NCBI GenBank assembly: GCA_947623915.1
Contig: CANQIB010000019.1
Span: forward strand, 1 to 44,887
Length of the DNA: 44,887 bases
Direction of reading: 5' to 3'
Source: an uncultured Ruminiclostridium sp.
Lineage (GTDB): Bacteria > Bacillota > Clostridia > Oscillospirales > Ruminococcaceae
In this document: piece by piece, positions 38,826-44,887 of the stretch
Numbering within the stretch: position 1 is the first letter of the stretch
Layout of the letters: each line of letters opens with the position of its first letter
The notes under the pieces: model-generated
Databases searched by the model: none
What the model was told of the DNA's origin: nothing
Seen by the model: only the letters and a program-made list of their open reading frames with translations
Position numbers and translations under genes: made by a program

Positions 38826-38861
38826 TGTTGTTAGGCTCTCGTTTCTTAGGCATAACGCAAA

Positions 38862-38906
38862 TCACCCCGACGCGGCGATAATCGCCGCGTCGGGGTGACT
38901 TTTTAT
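38862..38906. terminator. Bidirectional terminator between deacetylase and GH74 genes
   Basis: A perfect 18-bp palindromic stem, TCACCCCGACGCGGCGAT with its complement and a 1-base centre, followed by CTTTTTATT. This is a convergent junction without the palindromic element and shows what an unoccupied site may look like. Confidence 0.9.
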
Positions 38907-38912
38907 TCGTTT

Positions 38913-41150
38913 TTACTGTACAAGATCTCCGTAAACCAGTCCCAAGCCGACGGTACTCATATAACATCTTCCGTATACGTTAAAGTCGCCGTAAACGAAA
39001 TTGCCGTTGCCGGGGCCGCCGAACTGGTGCTGATCGTCGTTTATCCGCTCCCATGTAGCGCCCTCGTCCTGCGACCAGTAAAGTCCCAGCTCATCTTCGG
39101 AATCGGGTCTGCCCCAAATGAATATCGTGTAAGGATCGTCGTCGGTCTTGCCTTTGCCGAGTCCTACCGCAAGGCAGCCCGCAACGCTGTCCAGTCTTTT
39201 GAACGTTTTGCCGTGATCCTCCGATACCTGAAGTCCCATAGCCGCGTAATATACCTTACCCTCGGTGTCGGGCTCAACTATCGGTCTTGTAAGGGTAAAC
39301 ACCGCAAGCTCGCGGTTTGCCTCAAAACTCTTGCCGCCGTCCGAGCTTACATAGAACGTTCCCGAGCTGGAGGCATAGATATAATCGGGATTTACAGGAT
39401 CGCATACCATTCTCTTTATGCCGAAGCTGCCCTCGCTTTGCGCCCAGGTCTTGCCCCTGTCGGAGGTGTAGTAAACGCCCGTGCCGTTTTCCGGCGCCCA
39501 GTATATTACCGAACCGTCGGGAGAGACTGCCACGCAGCCGCCGTATGCGATGTTGGAGGTTTCAACGGGGGATTTCCTTACGTTCACCCACGTTGCGCCC
39601 GCGTCCTCGGTGTACCACAGTCCGGGAGTGCTGCTGTCGCCTCCGCATTTTACCCATACGTCCTTTGCCTGAGCCGCAGCCGCGATGCTCTGCATAGAGC
39701 CCGCCACGCTGCTGTGTACCGTTCCGTACTCGGAGGCGTCGTCCTGCGCAAAGCCGTCATAATCGCCTATCGCGGTTATCAGCTTTCCGCCCTTTATGCT
39801 GACCATCTCCAGCGGTACGGTCTCCTCTATTCCCTTGGAATTGAAATAAAATTCCGGCTTTTCGTCCCAGATATTGTCGCAGGCGAATATTCCGTTGCCG
39901 GATACCACCATTATCCTGTTAGGGTCGTTGGGGTCTATGCACATTGAGCTGCACCAATGCATAGACGCCGTGTTTATCCACTCTATCCCGCCGTCCGACA
40001 TGGTCATTACGTCGTTAAGCAGCTTCCAGTTCTTTCCGCCGTCGGTGGTAACGTAAAACTCATCGCCGTATGCGCCGTTGGGCTGAAGAACATATATGTT
40101 TTCCGTGCAGGCTACCATCTTATTCGGGTCGGTAGGATCGCACACCACGTCGCCGAACGTCTTTTTCGCGGGGGATATATCCTCCATCGTGCCGTCGGCG
40201 GGATCGAGCAGCATAACTCTGCCGCTCGTGCGGTTGTTGTTCCACGGGCCTTCGGTATCGGCATAGGTTATCATTATCTTACCGTCGGGACGGTACTTCA
40301 TACGCTGCACCATTATGCCGAGCGGTGCGCCCTCGACGGGCTTCCAGGTAGCGCCCGCGTCGGTGGAGCAGTAAAGATTATCCTCCTGTATGCGGGAAAC
40401 TGCGGCGTACAGAGTGGTACAGCCGTTTTCATCGCCCGATTCGGGGTCGATAACTATACTGCATATCCCGTTGCCGTTCGAGGTAGAGGTGTTTGTCCCC
40501 ATATCCAACGATGTAAAGGTCTTGCCGCCGTCGGTGGATTTTATCATTCCGCCGGTGCGTCCGCCTATATATATTATGTCGCTGTTTGAGGGATCGACGG
40601 CTATACGCTCCCCGTTGCCGCGTCCCATTCCGTTGCCGTGTACCTTGATAAGCTCGGTAAGATCCACCGTTTCAAAGGTATCTCCGTAATCCTCGGAAAT
40701 AAGCAGACAGGTCTTGCCGTTGCTGAAATATTCCGTACCCGCGAGCAGATACAGCTTGTTCGGGTGTTCGTCGTCGAACGCCAGCCCGTCTATACCCAGC
40801 AATCCGCGGTCGTCCTCGCTCACCCAGTAGGAAAGCGACTTCCATTTACCCGCCTCCTTGTCGTAACGGTAAGCTCCCCCGACGTCCGTCCTCGCGTAAA
40901 ACAAGCCCTCTTCCTCGGTCGCAAATACTCCGCTCACAAATCCGCCGCCGCCCATTGCCGCCTGGCTGAATGTCCATTCGGACTGAGGCGTGGGTCCCGT
41001 TTGCGTTTCGGAGCTGCCGTCACCGCTTTCGGTGACTGCGCCGGAGCTTTCTTCGGGAATATCGGAGGTGTCGGTATTATCCGAGCAGCCCGCCGCCGTT
41101 ATTGCGGTAAAAGCCGCCAGTATCAGCGCCGTAAGTCTTTTTGCTTTCAT
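38913..41150 (-). CDS. GH74 xyloglucanase-type lipoprotein
   Basis: Secreted endo-xyloglucanase with two seven-bladed beta-propellers. Lipobox AAGC puts Cys22 at the membrane anchor, followed by a Ser/Thr/Glu linker to about 58. Asp89 in FYARTDVGGAYRY is the first catalytic Asp of the family. Repeated Asp-box motifs (STDGGKTF, TTDGGKNW, TEDAGATW, TSDRGKTW, SSDGGKSF, SQDEGATW) mark the propeller blades. Length 745 is normal, with no carbohydrate-binding module or dockerin. It has its own promoter with operator-like palindromes and ends at a strong bidirectional terminator. Confidence 0.94.
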   Translation of the reverse strand: MKAKRLTALILAAFTAITAAGCSDNTDTSDIPEESSGAVTESGDGSSETQTGPTPQSEWTFSQAAMGGGGFVSGVFATEEEGLFYARTDVGGAYRYDKEAGKWKSLSYWVSEDDRGLLGIDGLAFDDEHPNKLYLLAGTEYFSNGKTCLLISEDYGDTFETVDLTELIKVHGNGMGRGNGERIAVDPSNSDIIYIGGRTGGMIKSTDGGKTFTSLDMGTNTSTSNGNGICSIVIDPESGDENGCTTLYAAVSRIQEDNLYCSTDAGATWKPVEGAPLGIMVQRMKYRPDGKIMITYADTEGPWNNNRTSGRVMLLDPADGTMEDISPAKKTFGDVVCDPTDPNKMVACTENIYVLQPNGAYGDEFYVTTDGGKNWKLLNDVMTMSDGGIEWINTASMHWCSSMCIDPNDPNRIMVVSGNGIFACDNIWDEKPEFYFNSKGIEETVPLEMVSIKGGKLITAIGDYDGFAQDDASEYGTVHSSVAGSMQSIAAAAQAKDVWVKCGGDSSTPGLWYTEDAGATWVNVRKSPVETSNIAYGGCVAVSPDGSVIYWAPENGTGVYYTSDRGKTWAQSEGSFGIKRMVCDPVNPDYIYASSSGTFYVSSDGGKSFEANRELAVFTLTRPIVEPDTEGKVYYAAMGLQVSEDHGKTFKRLDSVAGCLAVGLGKGKTDDDPYTIFIWGRPDSEDELGLYWSQDEGATWERINDDQHQFGGPGNGNFVYGDFNVYGRCYMSTVGLGLVYGDLVQ

Positions 41151-41195
41151 GTCATCGTTCCTTTCGTTTGTTTATGCCTTTGCCGAAAAAGCATA

Positions 41196-41211
41196 TGCGG
41201 AAATTTCCGCA
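41196..41211. promoter_or_regulatory. Perfect 16-bp palindrome in the GH74 leader
   Basis: TGCGGAAATTTCCGCA, a perfect palindrome about 45 bp upstream of the GH74 ATG. It may be an operator or an mRNA hairpin. The binding protein is unknown. Confidence 0.5.
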
Positions 41212-41225
41212 GTCGGCGTATAATG

Positions 41226-41276
41226 TGTGAAATGGTTTACATAGAGTATTATGCACCTTTTTTGCCGCTTTTTCAA
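41226..41276 (-). promoter_or_regulatory. GH74 promoter with LacI/CcpA-like operator
   Basis: Minus strand: TTGAAA (41276-41271), 17-bp spacer, CATAAT (41253-41248), followed by TGTAAACCATTTCACA (41241-41226). The latter has the TGTnAAnnnnTTnACA symmetry of LacI-family sites and fits a cre site at 12 of 14 positions. Position at the transcription start suggests repression. Confidence 0.55.
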
Positions 41277-41352
41277 TAGGATTTTCAGATTTTTATTCAG
41301 AATGTACAATTAAGTTCACCGCAAGTTGGATAATATCACTAACAAATTTTTC

Positions 41353-41382
41353 TTGACAATCTCACCCGCGAGGGGTTAGAAT
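41353..41382 (+). promoter_or_regulatory. Promoter of the YgjP-like metalloprotease gene
   Basis: TTGACA (41353-41358), 18-bp spacer, TAGAAT (41377-41382), with GGGAGGCGAG before the ATG at 41401. Confidence 0.8.
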
Positions 41383-41400
41383 TATTCGGGAGGCGAGAAT

Positions 41401-42096
41401 ATGCTCAGAACGGTATTTTTCGGCGAAAAAGCGATAAATTACGAGCTGGAACGCAAGAAAGTAAAAAATATAAACCTGCGTATAAAGCGCGACCTTACCG
41501 TGACCGTATCCGCTTCCCGCGCGGTACCGTCCGGCTACGTCGACGGCTTTGTGCTTTCGCGGGCGGAGTTTATCCTGAAAACGCTGGAGAAGTTCAAAGC
41601 CTCCCCTCATCCCGCCGAAAAAACGCCGGAAAGCGGGGAAAGCTACAATGTGTTTGGCAAGCCAAAACGGCTGGCGGTGATATACGGAGATAAAGACAAC
41701 GCCGAGTTTTTCGGCGACGTTATCATACTTACCGTTACCGAAAACACCCTTGAAAAAAAGCAAAAGCTGCTGGACGGGCTTTTCGGTCGGGAGCTTTTAA
41801 AAACAACGGAGCAGCTTTGCCGCAAATTTTTCCCGTTTTATGAAAGCAGGGGTGTGACTTTCCCGACAATAAAGGTGCGCCGTATGCGCTCCCGCTGGGG
41901 AAGCTGCATACCTCAAAAGCATACCGTAACTTTCAGCCTTTCTCTGATAAGCGAGCCTGTTAAATGCGTGGAATATGTGGTGGCGCATGAGCTTACCCAT
42001 TTTATCCACCCCGACCACTCAAAGCGATTTTATGACTGTCTTGCCGAGGTCATGCCCGACTGGAAAGAGCGAAAACGCGCGCTTGACGGTAAATAG
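41401..42096 (+). CDS. YgjP-like (DUF45) zinc metalloprotease
   Basis: Cytoplasmic protein of the YgjP/SprT-like metallopeptidase family. The zinc motif HELTH starts at residue 196, and HPDHSKRF about eight residues later supplies the third ligand region. RMRSRWGSC is the family's conserved stretch upstream. Length 231 is typical. Substrates are not well known in bacteria. It converges on a PIN-like gene across element copy D. Confidence 0.9.
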   Translation: MLRTVFFGEKAINYELERKKVKNINLRIKRDLTVTVSASRAVPSGYVDGFVLSRAEFILKTLEKFKASPHPAEKTPESGESYNVFGKPKRLAVIYGDKDNAEFFGDVIILTVTENTLEKKQKLLDGLFGRELLKTTEQLCRKFFPFYESRGVTFPTIKVRRMRSRWGSCIPQKHTVTFSLSLISEPVKCVEYVVAHELTHFIHPDHSKRFYDCLAEVMPDWKERKRALDGK

Positions 42097-42099
42097 AAA

Positions 42100-42121
42100 C
42101 GACCCGCGATCATGCGGGTCA
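42100..42121. terminator. Bidirectional terminator hairpin, left copy at element D
   Basis: GACCCGC/GCGGGTC stem. Leftward it is followed by TTTCTATTT. Rightward it meets the element directly, without a T run. Confidence 0.85.
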
Positions 42122-42557
42122 CAGCTTGTCGAAAAACCCTCCCTACGGTCGGATTTTTCGACAAGCTGAAAAAATCGGCTAGACTGCTTAAGCAGTCTAG
42201 CTCGATTAACCCATTTTTAATGCTTTAAAAATTGGTTGCTGCCGCCTGCTTTGCGCGGCTCTTATCAAACTTGAGGGTGAAAACCCTGATGGTTTTCCCC
42301 GTGAACTTTCCGCCGAACGGCGGACAGTTTTCTCATTCAAACTTTCCGCCGAAGGCGGACAGTTTTAAACTCAACTCTTTCCTTCCGCTTTCAATAAGGG
42401 GCTTGCCCCGTCATTCAACGTGGCAAGGTGCGGCAGCCGCCGCACTTGGTAATCAGCAGGAGGATTGTGTCCACCTGCTGATTACGAAATTTCCCCCGCC
42501 GCTATACGCGGCGGGGGAAATCTTGCCTAAGTTATATTGACCTTTTTCTACAGACTG
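42122..42557 (+). repeat. Terminator-associated palindromic element, copy D (enlarged)
   Basis: At 436 bp this is the longest copy. It starts CAGCTTGTCGAAAAA and ends TTTTTCTACAGACTG. It has all modules of copy C, plus three additions: a palindromic stretch starting AACCCATTTTTAA (about 42208-42242); a second TCCGCC/GGCGGA hairpin; and about 140 bp (42390-42531) inserted between CCGCTT and TATATTGACC. That last block holds four more hairpins: GGGGC/GCCCC, GTGCGGC/GCCGCAC, GTAATCAGCAGG/CCTGCTGATTAC and a 14-bp ATTTCCCCCGCCGC stem. The gap 42097-42577 holds no gene. Confidence 0.88.
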
Positions 42558-42590
42558 CGACCCGCGAATCATACGGGTCATCCTTTTTTA
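42558..42590. terminator. Bidirectional terminator hairpin, right copy at element D
   Basis: CGACCCGCGA, ATCATA, CGGGTCA, then TCCTTTTTT. It matches the left copy in direct orientation (one inserted base, one change) and retains the plus-direction T run. Its end overlaps the stop codon of the PIN-like gene. Confidence 0.85.
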
Positions 42591-43141
42591 TTCTTTATAA
42601 GCGGCTTGATAAGTCTGTATATCTCTCCGGCACGCGTTGTGCCGTATTTTTTTGCGATACGATTGTTTATTCCCGTCTTGGTGGAAAGCTCGCGTATGCA
42701 CTTTATCACAAAATCCCGCTCCTCGGTATCGGTTATCACCTTTCCCACCTCGGAGGAGATCCTGTCACAAGCCGCGCCGTCTATCGCCGCGCCTATGCCT
42801 GCCGCAACGTCTACGTCCGCCTGTTTTTCCCTCCAGAACCGCGCGACGGTCTCAAATCCCCTGTCGGCGGAAATTATAAAATATACTGCGTCCGGCTCTC
42901 CGTTTATCATATATCCCAAGTATGACACAAGCTGAAAATCCAAAGCGTTTTTTGTGCCGGTGACCGCTTTCACGGTGTAAACGTTCGCCTGCGTCCTCAC
43001 AAGATCGTGATACATGGAAAAGGTCATGGAATTTGCGTGGTCGCTGTAAAAAATATACACACGGTCGTCTTTTCCCAAACGCTCCACGCCTACCAGCCCG
43101 TCCGACTTTACGTTCTCGAAATCTACCAGAAAAACCGCCAT
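42578..43141 (-). CDS. PIN/NYN-like nuclease-fold protein
   Basis: A 187-residue cytoplasmic protein. FLVDFENVK at the start and YFIISADRGFE near residue 90 carry the conserved acidic residues of the PIN/NYN fold, and NALDFQLVSYLGY supplies a third. The C-terminal 60 residues are basic and helical, perhaps nucleic-acid binding. RNase activity is inference. It is the last gene of an operon with an ABC polysaccharide exporter, starting 2 bp after the ATPase gene. Confidence 0.8.
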   Translation of the reverse strand: MAVFLVDFENVKSDGLVGVERLGKDDRVYIFYSDHANSMTFSMYHDLVRTQANVYTVKAVTGTKNALDFQLVSYLGYMINGEPDAVYFIISADRGFETVARFWREKQADVDVAAGIGAAIDGAACDRISSEVGKVITDTEERDFVIKCIRELSTKTGINNRIAKKYGTTRAGEIYRLIKPLIKNKKG

Positions 43142-43143
43142 TT

Positions 43144-43899
43144 TTATCCTCTCTTTTGCAGGTTGGCAACGGTCTGGAGATATTTTTCATACTTATCGCA
43201 GACGGTCTTGGGGTCTCCGAAAGCTATCTGCTTTCCCTTATCCAGCCATAGCACCTTGTTGCACATTCTTCTTACCTGCGGTATCGAGTGGGAAACCAGT
43301 ATCGTGGCGCTCCCCTTTTTGATTATCTCGTTCATGGTAGCCTCGCTCTTTACTCTGAACGCGCCGTCGCCTACCGCCAAAACCTCGTCGATTATAAGTA
43401 TCTCCGGCTCAACAAGGCAGGATATGGCAAACGCCAGACGGCTCCTCATTCCCGAAGAAAGCTGCTTGAACAGTCTGTCCTTATATTCCGAAAGCTCCGC
43501 GTAATCCAATATCTCCTGATATTTGGAATTGATAAATTCTCTGGTATAGCCGAGGATAGCTCCTCTTAAATATATATTTTCTTTCAGCGAAAGATCGCCG
43601 TCAAAGCCGGTGCCTAGCTCCAAAAGCGCGGCGACCTTGCCGTTTACGACAACGGTACCGCTGGAGGGACGCATTACGCCTGACAACACCTTTAACAGCG
43701 TGGATTTTCCCGCGCCGTTCGTGCCGATTATGCCGAGAAAATCGCCCTTTTCCAAAGAAAAGGAAACATTGTCCACCGCAAGAAATTCCGTCATGGTGAG
43801 AGTGCCTTTTATTTTGCGCACCACATATTCTTTAAGTCCGATATCGCGAAAATTTCCGGATTTGTATTTGATAGAAACGTTTTTTACCTTTATGATCAT
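43144..43899 (-). CDS. ABC polysaccharide/teichoic-acid exporter ATPase (TagH/Wzt-like)
   Basis: Nucleotide-binding subunit of a polymer exporter. Walker A is GTNGAGKST, the signature LSSGMRSRLAF and Walker B ILIIDEVLAVGD, a combination typical of TagH, RfbE and Wzt. The N-terminal KYKSGNFRDIGLKEYVVRK is the family's gate-helix region. The 251-residue length lacks the C-terminal carbohydrate-binding domain of long Wzt proteins. It follows the permease gene after 16 bp. Confidence 0.92.
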   Translation of the reverse strand: MIIKVKNVSIKYKSGNFRDIGLKEYVVRKIKGTLTMTEFLAVDNVSFSLEKGDFLGIIGTNGAGKSTLLKVLSGVMRPSSGTVVVNGKVAALLELGTGFDGDLSLKENIYLRGAILGYTREFINSKYQEILDYAELSEYKDRLFKQLSSGMRSRLAFAISCLVEPEILIIDEVLAVGDGAFRVKSEATMNEIIKKGSATILVSHSIPQVRRMCNKVLWLDKGKQIAFGDPKTVCDKYEKYLQTVANLQKRG

Positions 43900-43915
43900 T
43901 TTTTGCTCCTATCCG

Positions 43916-44887
43916 TCAGAAGTAGTATACAAATTTCTGCTCTGTCTTTTTGTGTATGAAATATCCCAGCGCGAACACTATCGCCGCCGCTCCGAAGCAG
44001 AAAAGATGCGAGGAAAGGTCGGGTACGATGCCGTCTATTATCACCTGTCTTACATAAGTGATATAGCGGTATATCGGGTTTATCGCAAAAATTATCTGCA
44101 AGTTTTCGGGGAAGCTGTCGGCGGTATAGAATATCGCCGATACGAACATCAAAAGCTGCGTAAATATACCGTACAGATACTGGATATCTCGGAAAAAGAC
44201 AAACAAAGTAGATAAAATATATCCCACTCCGATATTGAACACCGTCATACAGACTATCGGATATATTATCAACAGCATATGCGGACCGAACGGCAGTCCG
44301 TCCACCGCAACAAATACAAAGTACACCACCAGCGTCAGCAAAAAGTTAAAGATGCAGGCGACGTTGGATGAAAGCAGGAAAATGGTCTTAGGCACTCTTA
44401 TCTTGGAGATCACTCCGGAATTCGCAAACATAGAAACCATACCGGCGTTGGTAGATGTGACAAAGAAAGAATATATCAGCGTGCCGGTCATTATATATGT
44501 TGAGAAATGCGGTATATTCCTGCGGAACAGGAAAGTGAACACGAACAGATAGATAAGGAAGTTCATGAACGGCGACAGCACGCTCCAAAAAATGCCCAGC
44601 AACGTACGCTTGTATTTTTTCTTAAAATCGCGCTTGGTAAGCTCCTCAAACAGAAAACGGTACTGCTTTACCTTATCCTTAAAAGTCATTCCGTCCCTTA
44701 TGACTATCTTTGACTGTTTAGGTAAAGCCGCCGCGGCAGCGCCGGCTCTTGCCCCATCGGGGCGAGGTCTGCGCGGTCTTTCTCCGTTCGGAGCTGCACC
44801 CTCCGGACGAGGTCTGCGAGGTCTTTCGCCGCTAGGAGCTGTACCCTCCGGACGGGGTCTGCGAGGTCTTTCGCCGCTAGGAGCTGT
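43916..44887 (-). CDS. ABC polysaccharide exporter permease (TagG/Wzm-like), N-terminus off the window
   Basis: Six-helix ABC2-type permease. RDFKKKYKRTLLGIFWSVLSP is its amphipathic entry helix, and the rest is hydrophobic. An ATG at 44689 could begin a 257-residue protein, but the frame stays open to the window edge and reads KQSKIVIRDG just before it, as I recall from Clostridial homologues, so I extend the gene. The extension carries Arg/Pro/Gly-rich repeats of 15 residues (units like RPRRPRPEGTAPSGE) and an alanine run. It forms a unit with the TagH-like ATPase and PIN-like genes. Confidence 0.8.
   Translation of the reverse strand, partial: TAPSGERPRRPRPEGTAPSGERPRRPRPEGAAPNGERPRRPRPDGARAGAAAAALPKQSKIVIRDGMTFKDKVKQYRFLFEELTKRDFKKKYKRTLLGIFWSVLSPFMNFLIYLFVFTFLFRRNIPHFSTYIMTGTLIYSFFVTSTNAGMVSMFANSGVISKIRVPKTIFLLSSNVACIFNFLLTLVVYFVFVAVDGLPFGPHMLLIIYPIVCMTVFNIGVGYILSTLFVFFRDIQYLYGIFTQLLMFVSAIFYTADSFPENLQIIFAINPIYRYITYVRQVIIDGIVPDLSSHLFCFGAAAIVFALGYFIHKKTEQKFVYYF
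44755..44887 (-). repeat. 45-bp coding tandem repeats, about three units
   Basis: Units of 45 bp (15 codons) containing GAGGTCTGCGAGGTCTTTC on the plus strand recur with period 45 and continue off the window. The two right-hand units are nearly identical and the left one is more diverged, so the array is probably growing by slippage. It encodes the Arg/Pro-rich N-terminal tail of the permease. Confidence 0.85.

Noticed and set aside
42390-42531. A small insertion sequence inside element D
   Set aside because: It has no open frame of useful length and consists of four hairpins, so it is better described as added palindrome modules.

Overview
The window looks like a chromosomal piece of an anaerobic, endospore-forming, Gram-positive fibre degrader of the Clostridia, most like Ruminococcus/Oscillospiraceae. 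The reasons are a complete gerA-type germination operon, forespore sigma-G, several lipoprotein plant-polysaccharide enzymes (GH16 lichenase, GH74 xyloglucanase) beside a GH3 enzyme, Clostridia-type LytTR/GHKL signalling, and many consensus TTGACA-17-TATAAT promoters. No phage genes, transposases, rRNA or CRISPR arrays were seen. The assignment rests on gene content and recalled family sequences, not on a database search.

Layout. 1-6.4 kb: secreted lichenase, a lipoprotein, an AgrA/AgrC-like two-component pair, an orphan sugar-binding lipoprotein and its divergent AraC regulator. 6.5-12.3 kb: a surface-anchored protein, plsY with a UgtP-like glycolipid glycosyltransferase, tRNA-Leu(GAG), a short-chain dehydrogenase, a membrane protein and tyrA. 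12.4-16.2 kb: a heterodimeric ABC exporter behind a structured leader. 16.3-24.5 kb: a small NrdD-tail protein under an NrdR box, sigG, and an operon of a CapA/DUF6270 fusion, a GH3 enzyme and a sirtuin. 24.8-30.3 kb (minus): murA, yycJ, an EpsG-ILEI membrane protein, trmB and a small membrane protein. 30.5-35.6 kb: a DUF421/DUF4363 pair divergent from gerAA-AB-AC. 35.6-38.8 kb: CAP-domain lipoprotein, MATE transporter and polysaccharide deacetylase. 38.9-44.9 kb: GH74, a YgjP-like metalloprotease, a PIN-like protein, and a TagH/TagG-type polysaccharide ABC exporter that runs off the window.

The most unusual feature is a family of four related, coding-free, palindrome-built elements (195-436 bp). 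All four lie between convergent genes, occupying 4 of the 6 convergent junctions and no other junction. Each is bounded by CAG...CTG ends. In three of the four the host terminator hairpin, which differs at every locus, is present on both sides, as if a whole bidirectional terminator had been duplicated as the target site. The largest copy carries further palindromes nested inside it. I know of no described element with this behaviour.

Several regulatory sites can be read directly: a sigma-G-type promoter inside a palindrome that overlaps the sigG ribosome-binding site, with a TTG start; an NrdR box between the -35 and -10 of the NrdD-tail gene; two direct repeats 21 bp apart upstream of the LytTR regulator operon; and LacI/CcpA-like and perfect palindromes in the GH74 promoter region.
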